Positions 25,707 through 37,691 of a DNA stretch of 58,043 nt are shown here, piece after piece (the first letter of the stretch is position 1; every line of letters starts with the position of its first letter). The notes under the pieces were generated by a model. That model ran no database searches. It worked only from the letters and a program-made list of their open reading frames with translations, and was not told where the DNA came from. The stretch is from positions 1-58,043 of the forward strand of contig JAIPUZ010000063.1 of the NCBI GenBank assembly GCA_022833215.1, read 5' to 3'. The position numbers and the translations under genes were made by a program. Source of the stretch: Mesorhizobium sp. Its GTDB lineage: Bacteria; Pseudomonadota; Alphaproteobacteria; Rhizobiales; Rhizobiaceae.

Positions 25707-26630
25707 CTAGCTTTTGGTGACGGGCGCGCCGAGTTTAACTTCGCAACCGGGCGAGCAACGGATCGACTTCTGGAAATTAGCCAAAAGGTCTCGCGTAACA
25801 GGACCCACACTCCAATGCGCGTGGACTGCATCACCACGCAATTCCGTCACCGGTTGGATCTCGATCGACGTGCCAACCACAAACACCTCGCTAGCCTGCT
25901 CCAAATCCACAACCGAGACTCTCTCTTCCCTGATCTCGAAGCCCTTCGCCCGAGCGAGCGTGAAGACATGGCGTTTTGTGATGCTGTCCAGAAAGCAGTC
26001 AGGCACAGGCGATATCAGCACCCCACCTTTCACCAAAATGATATTTGTCGCGGTCGTTTCGGCAACATTACCATCAACATCCAGCAGCAGGGCATCATCG
26101 AAACCCGCCTCGTTTGCAGCGTGCCGGGCCAAAGTCCCGATCATATAAAGGCCCGAACACTTGGAGGCGGTCGGGGCCGTGTCGGCGCGCGGGCGGCGCC
26201 ACGACGCGAGTTGGAGGCGCACTCCAACATCGCTCTTCCCCAGTGCCGCAGGGGTTGGCCAATCCCAGGCAGCAATGGCAACGTGAATGGTCGCGTTGCG
26301 GGCCGCTACCGTAACACTCTCACTGCCTCGCCAGGCGATCGGGCGTATATAGGCGTCTTTCAGTTCATTCGCCCAAAGTACCGCCTCAGTCGCCTTTTCC
26401 AGTTCAAGACTGGAATAGGGAACGGAATAGCCGACAATCCGCGCGGAATCACCGAACCGTGCGAAATGTGCATCGGGGAGGAATATCTCTCCGTCGTAAG
26501 CGCGAATTCCCTCGAATACTGCTCCGGCGGCATGCAGCGAATGCGTGAGGACGTGAATACGCGCATCTGCCCAAGGCACAAGCGCCCCGTCGAACCAGAT
26601 CAGACCATCACGATTGCTGAACGAAAGCAT
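25707..26630 (-). CDS. Class IV aminotransferase, branched-chain (IlvE) type
   Basis: PLP fold-type IV aminotransferase of the branched-chain family, 307 residues. The N-terminal DGLIWFDGALVPWADARIHV and AVFEGIRAY are typical. The PLP Lys aligns with that of KCSGLYMIGTLAR, followed by GFDDALLLDVDGNVAETTATN. It swaps the amino group between branched-chain amino acids and 2-oxoglutarate, or a related pair. It is divergent from a LysR gene and upstream of a MocR gene on the same strand, so it is probably regulated by one of them. A second aminotransferase of another fold lies at 39.7 kb. Confidence 0.9.
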   Translation of the reverse strand: MLSFSNRDGLIWFDGALVPWADARIHVLTHSLHAAGAVFEGIRAYDGEIFLPDAHFARFGDSARIVGYSVPYSSLELEKATEAVLWANELKDAYIRPIAWRGSESVTVAARNATIHVAIAAWDWPTPAALGKSDVGVRLQLASWRRPRADTAPTASKCSGLYMIGTLARHAANEAGFDDALLLDVDGNVAETTATNIILVKGGVLISPVPDCFLDSITKRHVFTLARAKGFEIREERVSVVDLEQASEVFVVGTSIEIQPVTELRGDAVHAHWSVGPVTRDLLANFQKSIRCSPGCEVKLGAPVTKS

Positions 26631-26793
26631 GGGTTTGTCGCTCTTGGCTTTAGAGAACCGTTGCCGTCAGCACAGTGCCTCCAAGGAGCTGCTCGGTGCG
26701 AGTGAGTAATCTTCAAAGCAGACTGAGATATCGTCCCTTGCGCCAAGCAATGGCGGAAAAGTCGCATGGAGCCGGTGATCGGCCAGGAAACAT

Positions 26794-27744
26794 ATGGCCA
26801 AGCAGATAATCGACGCGATGCGCCCCACCGTCCCGATGAACGCGCTGAGGGCCTTTGAAGCGGCGGCGCGTCACATGTCCATCAAGGCTGCTGCTGAAGA
26901 AATCGGGGTGACGCCATCTGCTGTAAGTCACCAGCTGCGGATATTGGAGGACTTGCTGGGAATGGAGCTGATGCGTCGCGTCGGTCCTCGTCTCGAACTG
27001 ACCGAGACGGGAAAGCAGCTTTCACCCGAGTTGACGGCTGGCTTCTCGCGAATTTTCGAGGCCGTCGGGAACCTGAAGAGCGACCGGAAGCTCGGCCCCC
27101 TTCGCCTGTCGATGCTACCGACATTTGCCGTCCACTGGCTGTCACCCCGGATGAGCTCCTACCCGTTCGCGCGGTCCGGTTTTGAACTTCTGATCTCCAC
27201 TACACAAGCCGCTGTTGATCTAAGTGCTGGCGTTGCTGATGCCGCCGTGCGCCACGGCCAAGGACGATGGGACGGAGTTCTGTCGGAGCTATTGTTTGAA
27301 GAGCATGTCGCACTTCTCGGTAGATATAACGACTGGAATCTCGTCAGTGATGAACAGACGCGCGACGTAATATCGAGGACCAACCTGTTCCTCTCCCAGC
27401 ATCGCCGGGAGAACTTCCAGCGCTGGAATGACACCCTACCCGGAGGTCCGATCTGCCCAGCCGCCATCACCATCGTCGACACGTCAAGTCTTGCGCTTAA
27501 GGCGGCTATCGACGGCGCCGGAATTACACTGGCCGGCCTCGAGATAGCTGCATACGACGTAGCTTCCGGGCGGCTGCGACTAGTCCTCGATCATCAGGTT
27601 CCGGCCAATGCAGCCTACTACCTCTGCTATCCGCCAGCACTTGAGCGTGATCGACGGGTCAAAAACGTTCGGGCATGGATGATGACAGAAGCGGCGAAAA
27701 ATGAACAATCCGCCGCTCGGAGAGGCCATAATGGGTCCCCATGA
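26794..27744 (+). CDS. LysR-family regulator (GcvA-like)
   Basis: LysR-type regulator of the GcvA/TrpI-like group, 316 residues. The helix-turn-helix at about 15-75 reads NALRAFEAAARHMSIKAAAEE then TPSAVSHQLRILEDLLGMEL. AGGA at 26785-26788 supports ATG 26794. The effector domain contains a VADAAVRHGQGRWDG segment usual in GcvA-like proteins. It is divergent from the class IV aminotransferase and is a candidate regulator for it. It overlaps the next membrane-protein gene by 14 bases. Confidence 0.92.
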   Translation: MAKQIIDAMRPTVPMNALRAFEAAARHMSIKAAAEEIGVTPSAVSHQLRILEDLLGMELMRRVGPRLELTETGKQLSPELTAGFSRIFEAVGNLKSDRKLGPLRLSMLPTFAVHWLSPRMSSYPFARSGFELLISTTQAAVDLSAGVADAAVRHGQGRWDGVLSELLFEEHVALLGRYNDWNLVSDEQTRDVISRTNLFLSQHRRENFQRWNDTLPGGPICPAAITIVDTSSLALKAAIDGAGITLAGLEIAAYDVASGRLRLVLDHQVPANAAYYLCYPPALERDRRVKNVRAWMMTEAAKNEQSAARRGHNGSP

Positions 27745-28297
27745 CGGCAAGCGTTCTGCACCCCTGCCCGACCTGGCAGTCTATATGTCTTATTGGCGGG
27801 CTCTGCTGCTTTTGGTGTTCTCGCTGCCGTTTCTACTGGGCACACTCGGCCTACTCGTTGCTGTCGTCCGGGTCACGTCCGTTCAGCAATTTGCGGAGAG
27901 GAGCATTGCTATGGGCTTGTGCATGGTCGCAGCATTTCTGCCGGTGTTCTGGGTGCTTCGATATCGACGAGGACGGGGGCCGATGTATGTTTTCACGGTA
28001 AAGGGCCTCATTGTCGGAAGGCATTTCGGAGGCCAGGTCGTTCCGTGGCTTGACGTTTGGATCTCGACACCAATGATGCTCAGGTCGGGACCCATCGTCG
28101 TCAATGTGGACTATCGGAAGCCTGAGTTTCGATCTGACCCAAACCGGCGGTCCGTGGTGTTCTTCGATGTGAACAGGCGCAAGACCATACGCCGCGTTGT
28201 CATGCCGAACATCGCGACACTCAGAGGTGAAAATCTGCAACGCACACTGATCCAGTATCTCCGGGCCAGCGGTATCGAGCTTCCCGGCGGCATCTGA
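27731..28297 (+). CDS. Hypothetical membrane protein
   Basis: Unrecognised protein of 188 residues with two clear membrane helices (about 20-47 and 60-80) and a soluble C-terminal domain (about 85-188). The C-terminal part has a PH-like or beta-rich look (VFTVKGLIVGRH, VVFFDVNRRKTIRRVV). GGAGAGG at 27719-27725 supports ATG 27731 over the upstream ATG 27701. It overlaps the LysR gene and is probably cotranscribed with it. I cannot assign a function. Confidence 0.72.
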   Translation: MGPHDGKRSAPLPDLAVYMSYWRALLLLVFSLPFLLGTLGLLVAVVRVTSVQQFAERSIAMGLCMVAAFLPVFWVLRYRRGRGPMYVFTVKGLIVGRHFGGQVVPWLDVWISTPMMLRSGPIVVNVDYRKPEFRSDPNRRSVVFFDVNRRKTIRRVVMPNIATLRGENLQRTLIQYLRASGIELPGGI

Positions 28298-28318
28298 ACA
28301 AGCAGATAATACCCCTTC

Positions 28319-28843
28319 TCACCAAGAAGCGTGGTCGCCGAACCACACCGCGTAGCTTTTCCACGGCGCGGCCTTTGCGAAACGCTCATAGGCCCGAAGT
28401 GCAGCTTCGTTGTTCTGAGGAACAAGCCATCTCAGATGGACCCAATTACGCGTCCTGCCGATCGCTGTGATCGCGTCGATCATTTCTTGCGCCAAGCGCT
28501 GGCCACGAGCGGAGGCCGCCACATAGAGATCGTCGAGCTGTCCGGCCCGACCATTTGAAATTGCTTCCGGTAAATCGAAGAAAACGGCAAAGGCCGATAG
28601 TTTGTAGTCCAGGAATCCGCCCATGACCTCGGCCGTCTGGCTGGACAGCAGGGCGGCGGCGGCTTCCTGACGCGGACTGTCTATCTGTAAGCCTGAATAC
28701 ATCTCCGCGCGATAGGCGCTAAGGAGCGGCGCGAGTTGCGCCGCATCCTCGCTGGAAAGGCTGCGAATGACCAAGCCTCCCGCAGTTGTGTCCGCCGCGT
28801 CCGCCATCTTTCTACCCGCTTGATTCCGACCGAGGTCTCGCAT
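28319..28843 (-). CDS. GNAT-family N-acetyltransferase
   Basis: GCN5-related acetyltransferase, up to 174 residues. The central QLDDLYVAASARGQRLAQEM corresponds to the acetyl-CoA-binding beta4/alpha3 region (R/Q-x-x-G-x-A type), and NNEAALRAYERF to motif B. ATG 28843 overlaps the upstream gene's stop (TAATG); ATG 28807 is an alternative. It is the last gene of a cupin-PEBP-GNAT unit. The substrate is unknown. Confidence 0.87.
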   Translation of the reverse strand: MRDLGRNQAGRKMADAADTTAGGLVIRSLSSEDAAQLAPLLSAYRAEMYSGLQIDSPRQEAAAALLSSQTAEVMGGFLDYKLSAFAVFFDLPEAISNGRAGQLDDLYVAASARGQRLAQEMIDAITAIGRTRNWVHLRWLVPQNNEAALRAYERFAKAAPWKSYAVWFGDHASW

Positions 28844-29388
28844 TAACGCCCGAAATATCCGGTGATGCTCGTCTTGGCGAGCAAATGGCTGTTGATCATG
28901 AAACTGGCCATTGCACCAGACGACGTGACGGCCAATGGCAGCGTGCTGACATCGAGGGCGTATACCGTGACAACGTACCGATGGGGCTCAGCGCCAACTG
29001 GGGGACATGGGCCGCGATACCCGGAGATCCCAAAATCGGTGTTCGTCGCAAGCGCGTCCCTAGGCTGAGATCGCTCATCGAGGTTGGTGACATTTGCAGG
29101 AATGTTTACAAGAATCCAGTGCCACCATCCACTGTCTGTAGGCGCGTCCGGGTCGAACATCGTGACAGCAAAGCTTTTCGTCTCCGAAGGCGCGTCGCTC
29201 CACTGCAAAGCCGGAGAAACGTTCTGCCCCTCGCACCCTAAACTGTTCAGCACATGTCGCAGAGGTATTGTCCCTCCATTTTCGAACGAAGAACTCTTCA
29301 GTTCCATCGCGAGGGCCGATGCGGGCAGCGAAGCAGCGACAGCCAGAAGTTTAAGAGCCCAGATTGCACGATTGGTCCGCGACCTCAT
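28843..29388 (-). CDS. YbhB/YbcL-type Raf-kinase-inhibitor-like protein, exported
   Basis: Phosphatidylethanolamine-binding-protein family, 181 residues with a signal peptide (cleavage near residue 27, SALA-ME). The family blocks are clear: TMFDPDAPTDSGWWHWILVN and the GYRGPCPP-x-PHRY ligand pocket. The role of the bacterial proteins is poorly known. It overlaps the cupin gene upstream by ATGA and the GNAT gene downstream by one base, so the three are translated together. Confidence 0.92.
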   Translation of the reverse strand: MRSRTNRAIWALKLLAVAASLPASALAMELKSSSFENGGTIPLRHVLNSLGCEGQNVSPALQWSDAPSETKSFAVTMFDPDAPTDSGWWHWILVNIPANVTNLDERSQPRDALATNTDFGISGYRGPCPPVGAEPHRYVVTVYALDVSTLPLAVTSSGAMASFMINSHLLAKTSITGYFGR

Positions 29389-29879
29389 CCCTCACCCTCC
29401 CAATAGCCAACGGCGGCCTCTTTCCGGACAGTCAGTTCAAGGCGCCGGTCCGACTTGTCGCCCCCGGGGGCAGACCCGGAGAATATGGCCACCTTGCCGC
29501 TATCCGGATACTCCAGAACATCCGGTTCCCTCATGCTGCTGATCGCGAGATAGCGGAGAGGCTCGTCACCCGTAGCGATGAGCTGGTGCGCGGTTTCGGG
29601 GCCGCCAGCAGGACAGACCGCAACGTCCCCGGCCGTCACGTCATGTTCCTCGTCACCGTAGCGTAGCCGGCCACTGCCTCCGAGAATGACGAAGAGTTCG
29701 TCATTGGCATGGTGGCAATGATAGGGCCATGCCTTCTTGCCGGGCGGAACCTCCACATAGCGGGCACCAATGTGCTTCGCGCCGAGCGGCGCAGCCACGG
29801 AAGCCACTCGTGCCGAATACGCTTGGCCATGGGTCTGCGTGCTGAGCGCGAGTTGCTGGAGGGTGACGAATTGAATCAT
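29385..29879 (-). CDS. Cupin domain protein
   Basis: Single-domain cupin, 164 residues. The metal-site motif 1 is seen as KAWPYHCHHANDELFVILGGSG, and motif 2 as AGDVAVCPAGGPETAHQL. These small cupins are often metal-dependent isomerases, dioxygenases or ligand-binding proteins; nothing indicates which. First gene of a three-gene minus-strand unit. It is unrelated in detail to the two mutually similar cupins at 45.8 and 49.0 kb. Confidence 0.88.
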   Translation of the reverse strand: MIQFVTLQQLALSTQTHGQAYSARVASVAAPLGAKHIGARYVEVPPGKKAWPYHCHHANDELFVILGGSGRLRYGDEEHDVTAGDVAVCPAGGPETAHQLIATGDEPLRYLAISSMREPDVLEYPDSGKVAIFSGSAPGGDKSDRRLELTVRKEAAVGYWEGEG

Positions 29880-30045
29880 GAGCCTGCCTCCTGCGGTGGT
29901 TCTGATTGTCAGAAAGAGAAACCCGCAAACCCTGCAGCGGCAAATGAATGCTGCTCATGCCATGCGGAGACATGCTCAATCGACACGTAGCCAAAACATC
30001 GGAAAGGATACCATCCAACTAGCAGGCAATGACGGGAGAGCAGGC

Positions 30046-31035
30046 GTGGACCTCCGCGAAAGCAGCGTTGCGCCGCCTTTGCCTCAGATCGGGGCACCGA
30101 TACGGCTCGAAACTCCGGATCGGCACAAGCTGGGCGGCTTCCAGTGGAAGCAAAGCGACGACACTCCCGAACGACCCGTCGTAGTGATCGCTGCAGCAAC
30201 GTCCGTTCGATGTCACTATTATTCGCGTTTTGCCGACTATCTCTTCTCAAATGGCCTTGACGTCTTGACCTTCGACTATCGCGGCATCGGCGAGTCAAGG
30301 CCACGATCCCTGAGGGGATTCCGGGCAGATTGGGTTGATTGGGGTGAGCACGATCTGGAGGCGGCGCTACTATACGCCCAGAGATCCTTTCCGCGTCAGC
30401 CTATCTATGTAGTCGGCCATTCGATTGGCGGCTTCGCCATAGGTCTTGCCCCCTCCAATCGCAGCATTCAACGCATCCTCACCGTGGGTTCGCAATTTGC
30501 ATATTGGCGGGACTACGGCGTTGAGCAGCGCCGCCGCATGTATATCAAATGGCATCTCGTGATGCCGGCACTTACGTGGCTGTTCGGGTACTTCCCGGCC
30601 AAACGGTTGGGGTGGATGGAAGATACTCCTGCTGGCGTGGTACGGGACTGGAGCCGGATGCAGGCCCGCTTCGAGGACTCGTTGAGACAGGATCTTTTCA
30701 TTGGTGGCGAGCGCGAATCCGAGTTGCTTCGACGACGCTTCACGAAAGTGAGCGCACCGATATTGGCTGTCGGCCTGACCGACGACCCACATGGCACGCC
30801 CGACGCGTTAGACCGCCTATTGGCGTATTTCACGTCCAGCCAGAGACACCACTGGCGTATCGCGCCAGCTGATGTCGGTGTCGAGACAATCGGACATTTC
30901 GCGTTCTTCCACGGCCGCTTCAAGGAACGCCTGTGGCCGCTTGCTCTGGCGTGGCTCCGGCACGGCGAAGTTCCGAAGAACGCACCAGGCTCCCTCCTTG
31001 CGTACTCGCCCTCAGAGGGGAAACCAAAATGCTGA
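30046..31035 (+). CDS. Alpha/beta hydrolase
   Basis: Alpha/beta-hydrolase fold protein, 329 residues from GTG 30046. GGGAG at 30034-30038 supports this GTG; the frame is open upstream to an ATG at 29878, but that part has no domain character. The nucleophile elbow is VVGHSIGGFAIGL, the oxyanion region has DYRGIGESRP, Asp lies in GLTDDPHG, and a late His in IGHFAFFHGRF. It resembles bacterial hydrolases of unknown substrate. It overlaps the GNAT gene downstream by 7 bases. Confidence 0.84.
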   Translation: MDLRESSVAPPLPQIGAPIRLETPDRHKLGGFQWKQSDDTPERPVVVIAAATSVRCHYYSRFADYLFSNGLDVLTFDYRGIGESRPRSLRGFRADWVDWGEHDLEAALLYAQRSFPRQPIYVVGHSIGGFAIGLAPSNRSIQRILTVGSQFAYWRDYGVEQRRRMYIKWHLVMPALTWLFGYFPAKRLGWMEDTPAGVVRDWSRMQARFEDSLRQDLFIGGERESELLRRRFTKVSAPILAVGLTDDPHGTPDALDRLLAYFTSSQRHHWRIAPADVGVETIGHFAFFHGRFKERLWPLALAWLRHGEVPKNAPGSLLAYSPSEGKPKC

Positions 31036-31478
31036 TCATAAGGCGCGCGGAACAGCACGATCGCCGAGCCTGGCAAATGCTGTGGCATGAAAACTGCAAA
31101 CATTTTGGCGCCGAAGGAATGACCAGGGTTGTCATTGACGGGCTTTGGCAAAGTCTTATGGACCCCGAAGGGACGATGACAGCCTGGCTTGCTTTCTCTG
31201 AAGGCGAGCCGGTCGGATTGGCCCACACCATCTTGCATCCACATACGTTCTCGCTTCGGCCAGTCTGTTATCTGGAAGACCTATGGGTCTCGCCGACCTC
31301 AAGGAGGACGGGCGTTGCGACGAAACTCATTGCGCATTTGAAGGCCTTGGGAGAACAGGAGGGGTGGCGTCGCCTGTACTGGGAGACAGGCAGCGAAAAC
31401 GGGGCTGCTCAGCGCCTGTACAGCAGGATTGCGCAACGCAGGCCCATACTGACGTACCAGATCGAAATCACGGATTGA
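31029..31478 (+). CDS. GNAT-family N-acetyltransferase
   Basis: Compact acetyltransferase, 149 residues. The acetyl-CoA site is YLEDLWVSPTSRRTGVATKL, containing the R-R-x-G-x-A motif, followed by YWETGSENGAAQRLYSRI (motif B). ATG 31029 sits inside the end of the hydrolase gene and has a purine-rich AGAGGGGA leader. The substrate is unknown. It is probably cotranscribed with the hydrolase. Confidence 0.9.
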   Translation: MLIIRRAEQHDRRAWQMLWHENCKHFGAEGMTRVVIDGLWQSLMDPEGTMTAWLAFSEGEPVGLAHTILHPHTFSLRPVCYLEDLWVSPTSRRTGVATKLIAHLKALGEQEGWRRLYWETGSENGAAQRLYSRIAQRRPILTYQIEITD

Positions 31479-31786
31479 TGCGCGGAAATCTTAGTATCTG
31501 CTTCCCGCGTGAAACCGTCTTCGCTCTTCCCATTGCAGCGTTCGACAAATGATCCACAACCAGCAGCATTGGCCCGATACGCATTAATTCATTGCATGAG
31601 CTCGAAGATTCTGAATTCGTCCAATACTTAATACGAAATGTCGGTGAAGCTTCTTTGTATTAGGCCTGCTCCACGACCCGAATGTAAGAATGTAACAAAA
31701 TGCTCATCCTAGCGGCTTGGCGTTTTCCGCAGGCCGTCTGCTGTTTTCATGTGATCCAGATCCCGTGGCATTGAGGCCAAACCATC
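31479..31786. promoter_or_regulatory. Leader region of the pyruvate dehydrogenase operon
   Basis: A 308-base gap, more AT-rich than the following genes, which must hold the aceE promoter. The tandem octamer GAATGTAA-GAATGTAA lies at 31680-31695, about 90 bases before the aceE ATG; it is a candidate activator or repressor site. A weak hairpin with CGCGG/CCGCG-like arms lies just after the GNAT stop. I could not assign a definite promoter pair. Confidence 0.4.
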
Positions 31787-34480
<2,694 letters not shown>

Positions 34481-34494
34481 ATCGAAGGCTGGCC

Positions 34495-35772
34495 ATGAGC
34501 AACTTGATAGACATCACCCTGCCGGACATCGGTGACTACAAGGACGTTCCCGTCGTCGAGATCCATGTCAAGCCGGGCGACACGGTCGCGGCCGACGATC
34601 CGCTCATCAGCGTCGAGTCCGACAAGGCAACGATGGAAGTGCCCGCGCCAGCCGCCGGCACGGTGCACGAGCTGAAGGTGGGCCTCGGCACGCGCGTCTC
34701 GCAGGGGACGCTGATCCTGGTGCTCGCTTCGGCGGGGGAAAAGGCGGTCGCGCCCGTATCCGCGCCTGTGCCCGCGCCCGAAGCGCAGAAACCGACCCCG
34801 GCGCCTGCACTCGCCGCGCCGGTGGCGGCGCCTGCTCCCGCCCCGGCCGCCCCGCAGCCGTCCGCCGGCGGCAGCGTGCATGCGACGCCCTCCGTGCGGG
34901 CGCTGGCGCGCGAGCTGGGCGTCGAACTCGCGGCGATTTCGCCGACCGGCCCGAAAGGCCGCATCCTGCGCGAGGACGTCGCCGCCCATGTGAAGAAGGC
35001 GCTCGCGTCGCCGGTTTCCGCCGGCGGGGCCGGCATCGGCGCGGACCTGCCGCCATGGCCATCGGTCGACTATGAGAAATACGGCCCCGTCACGCGCGAG
35101 CCGCTGTCGCGCATCCAGAAGATTTCCGGCGGCAACCTCGCACGCAACTGGCTGACGATCCCGCATGTCACCAATTTCGACAAGGCCGACGTCACCGACA
35201 TCGAGGCGTTCCGCCAGACCGTCAACAGGCAAGCCAGCGCGTCCGACGCGAAGCTGACCATGGTCGCCTTCCTCATCAAGGCGTCGGCGCTGGCGTTGAG
35301 GGCCTATCCGCGCTTCAACGCGTCGCTCGACGGCGACGAGCTGGTCATGAAGGACTATGTCCATGTCGGTTTCGCGGCCGACACGCCGAAGGGTCTGATG
35401 GTGCCGGTCATCCGCGACTGCGACCGCAAGGGGCTGATGGCGATCGCGGCCGAGATGCGCGCGCTGGCCGACAGGGCGCGCGCCGGCACGCTCACCGCCG
35501 CCGACATGCAGGGCGGCTGCTTCTCCGTCTCCTCGCTCGGCGGCGTCGGCGGCGCGGGCTTCGCGCCCATCATCAACGCGCCGGAGGTGGCGATCCTCGG
35601 CGCCGGCCGCTCGGCCACCGAGGCGGTATGGGACGGCGCTTCCTTCCAGCCCCGGTCGATCCTGCCCGTCAGCCTGTCGTGGGACCATCGCGTGGTTGAC
35701 GGCGTGGCGGCCGCCCGCTTCCTCGGCCATATCGCCGCCACGCTGGCCGATTTCCGCCGCGCGGCGCTGTGA
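34495..35772 (+). CDS. aceF: Pyruvate dehydrogenase E2, dihydrolipoamide acetyltransferase
   Basis: E2 core of the complex, 425 residues. One N-terminal lipoyl domain carries the lipoyl Lys 44 in VESDKATMEVP. An Ala/Pro linker leads to a peripheral subunit-binding domain at about 130-165 (ATPSVRALARELGVEL). The catalytic acetyltransferase domain ends with DHRVVDG, with His near 398. E. coli-type AceF often has three lipoyl domains; here there is one, plus one on E3. The start ATG 34495 follows the aceE stop by 14 bases; the longer open frame upstream lies inside aceE. Confidence 0.95.
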   Translation: MSNLIDITLPDIGDYKDVPVVEIHVKPGDTVAADDPLISVESDKATMEVPAPAAGTVHELKVGLGTRVSQGTLILVLASAGEKAVAPVSAPVPAPEAQKPTPAPALAAPVAAPAPAPAAPQPSAGGSVHATPSVRALARELGVELAAISPTGPKGRILREDVAAHVKKALASPVSAGGAGIGADLPPWPSVDYEKYGPVTREPLSRIQKISGGNLARNWLTIPHVTNFDKADVTDIEAFRQTVNRQASASDAKLTMVAFLIKASALALRAYPRFNASLDGDELVMKDYVHVGFAADTPKGLMVPVIRDCDRKGLMAIAAEMRALADRARAGTLTAADMQGGCFSVSSLGGVGGAGFAPIINAPEVAILGAGRSATEAVWDGASFQPRSILPVSLSWDHRVVDGVAAARFLGHIAATLADFRRAAL

Positions 35773-35776
35773 GGAC

Positions 35777-37498
35777 ATGATGGCGAACATCGTCGAGATC
35801 CGCATTCCCGATATCGGCGACTTCGCCGAGGTGCTGGTCATCGAGCTGCTGGTGAAGCGCGGCGAGGAGGTCACGCTCGAGCAGTCGCTGCTGACGCTCG
35901 AATCCGACAAGGCGACGCTCGAGGTGCCGTCGCCCTTCGCCGGACGCATCGAGACGCTGACGGTCGCCGTCGGCGACCGCGTCTCGAAGGGAAGCCTGAT
36001 CGGCACCATCGCCACCGCGGCTGCGGAAGCGCCGCCGCAACCCGCGGCCCCCGCGGCGGCGCCTGCCGTCGCCGCTCCCGTGGCCGGCGATGCGCCGGAG
36101 TTCGACCTCGTCGTCATCGGCGGCGGACCGGGCGGGTACTCGGCGGCGTTCCGCGCAGCCGATCTTGGGCTGAAGGTGGCTCTGGTCGAGAAGCACGCCA
36201 CGCTCGGCGGCGTCTGCCTCAATGTCGGCTGCATACCCTCCAAGGCACTGCTGCACGTCGCAGCGGTGAAGGAGGAGGCGCAGCGGCTCGCCGCGCACGG
36301 TGTCTCCTTCCCGGAACCGACGCTCGACCTCGACAAGCTGAGAGATTTCAAGAGCGCGACCGTCGCGCGGCTGACCGGCGGGCTCGCGCAGATGGCCCGC
36401 CAGCGCAAGGTCGAGATCATCCGCGGCACGGCAAGGTTTGCCTCGCTCGTCAGCCTCGTCGTCACCGCCGATGACGGCGGCCGCACGGTCGACTTCAGGC
36501 ACTGCGTCGTCGCGGCGGGATCCTCGGCGGTGCGCCTGCCCTTCCTGCCGGACGATCCGCGCATCGTCGATTCCACCGGGGCGCTGGAGCTGCCCTTCGT
36601 TCCCAAGCGCATGCTGGTGATCGGCGGCGGCATCATAGGCCTCGAGATGGCGACGGTCTACAGCGCGCTGGGCGCGCGCGTCGATGTGGTCGAACGGCTC
36701 GACGGACTGCTCGCCGGCGTGGACCGTGACGCGGTCGCGAGCTGGCGCAAGGAGAACGCGCATCGCTTCGGTGACGTCTTCCTCGGCGCACGTGTCGAGA
36801 AGGCCGTCGCCGGATCTGACGGCATCGCGGTTACCATCGCCGGCTCGCCGCCGGTCGAGCGCAGCTACGACCTCGTGCTTCAGGCGGCGGGCCGGCGGCC
36901 CAACGGCGCGGTGCTCGAGCTGGAGAAGGCACGCGTTGCGCCCGATGCACGCGGCTTCATCACCGTGGACAGCCAGATGCGCACGAGCACGCCGCACATT
37001 TTCGCCATCGGCGACATCGCCGGCGAGCCGATGCTGGCGCACAAAGCGGTCCATGAAGGCCATGTCGCGGCCGAAGCGGCTGCCGGCATGAAGAGCCATT
37101 TCGACGCCTCGGTCATCCCCAGCGTCGCCTATACGGATCCGGAAATCGCCTGGGTCGGTGTTACGGAGGATGCGGCGAAGGCAGCCGGCCGCAAGGTCGA
37201 AACCGCAAAATTCCCCTGGGCCGCATCTGGCCGCGCTATTGCGAACGGGGCAGCCTACGGCATGACGAAGCTCGTCTTCGACCCCGACACGCATCGTGTG
37301 ATCGGCGGCGTCATCGTCGGGCCGAATGCGGCCGACATGATCGGCGAAATCTGCCTCGCCATCGAGATGGGCGCGGACGCCGTCGATATCGGCAGGACCA
37401 TCCACCCCCACCCGACGCTGGGCGAGACCATCGGCATGGCGGCGGAGCTGTTTGAAGGCGTGTGCACCGACCTGCCGCCATCGCCGCGTAAGCCGTAG
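35777..37498 (+). CDS. lpdA: Dihydrolipoamide dehydrogenase (E3) with lipoyl domain
   Basis: FAD enzyme that reoxidises dihydrolipoyl groups with NAD+, 573 residues. It is longer than the standard 470 because of an N-terminal lipoyl domain (Lys 45 in LESDKATLEVP) and Ala/Pro linker. FAD site VVIGGGPGGYSAAFRAADLG, redox disulfide GGVCLNVGCIPSK, NAD-site GGGIIGLEMATVY and the C-terminal HPHPTLGE active-site His are all present. Paired ATGs at 35777 and 35780. Together with aceE and aceF it gives a complete complex. Confidence 0.95.
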   Translation: MMANIVEIRIPDIGDFAEVLVIELLVKRGEEVTLEQSLLTLESDKATLEVPSPFAGRIETLTVAVGDRVSKGSLIGTIATAAAEAPPQPAAPAAAPAVAAPVAGDAPEFDLVVIGGGPGGYSAAFRAADLGLKVALVEKHATLGGVCLNVGCIPSKALLHVAAVKEEAQRLAAHGVSFPEPTLDLDKLRDFKSATVARLTGGLAQMARQRKVEIIRGTARFASLVSLVVTADDGGRTVDFRHCVVAAGSSAVRLPFLPDDPRIVDSTGALELPFVPKRMLVIGGGIIGLEMATVYSALGARVDVVERLDGLLAGVDRDAVASWRKENAHRFGDVFLGARVEKAVAGSDGIAVTIAGSPPVERSYDLVLQAAGRRPNGAVLELEKARVAPDARGFITVDSQMRTSTPHIFAIGDIAGEPMLAHKAVHEGHVAAEAAAGMKSHFDASVIPSVAYTDPEIAWVGVTEDAAKAAGRKVETAKFPWAASGRAIANGAAYGMTKLVFDPDTHRVIGGVIVGPNAADMIGEICLAIEMGADAVDIGRTIHPHPTLGETIGMAAELFEGVCTDLPPSPRKP

Positions 37499-37691
37499 CG
37501 AGGCTATAACTTCTTCCGATCACCGTGCCCGTCATCTCTCTCGCCTCGTGACGAGCTGGGAAAGTGTTCCCAGCGGTCTCCCGCGTTCGGGGTGTCGTTC
37601 CAGATACACTATCGACCGGATACGATCTGCGAATTTTACTTCTCAGCTCGCCGACACGATGCTTGCAGTCCATCAACATGGAGCCTTTTCG

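Noticed and set aside
31488-31520. Hairpin after the GNAT gene as a terminator
   Set aside because: The arms pair imperfectly with a bulge and no U-run follows.
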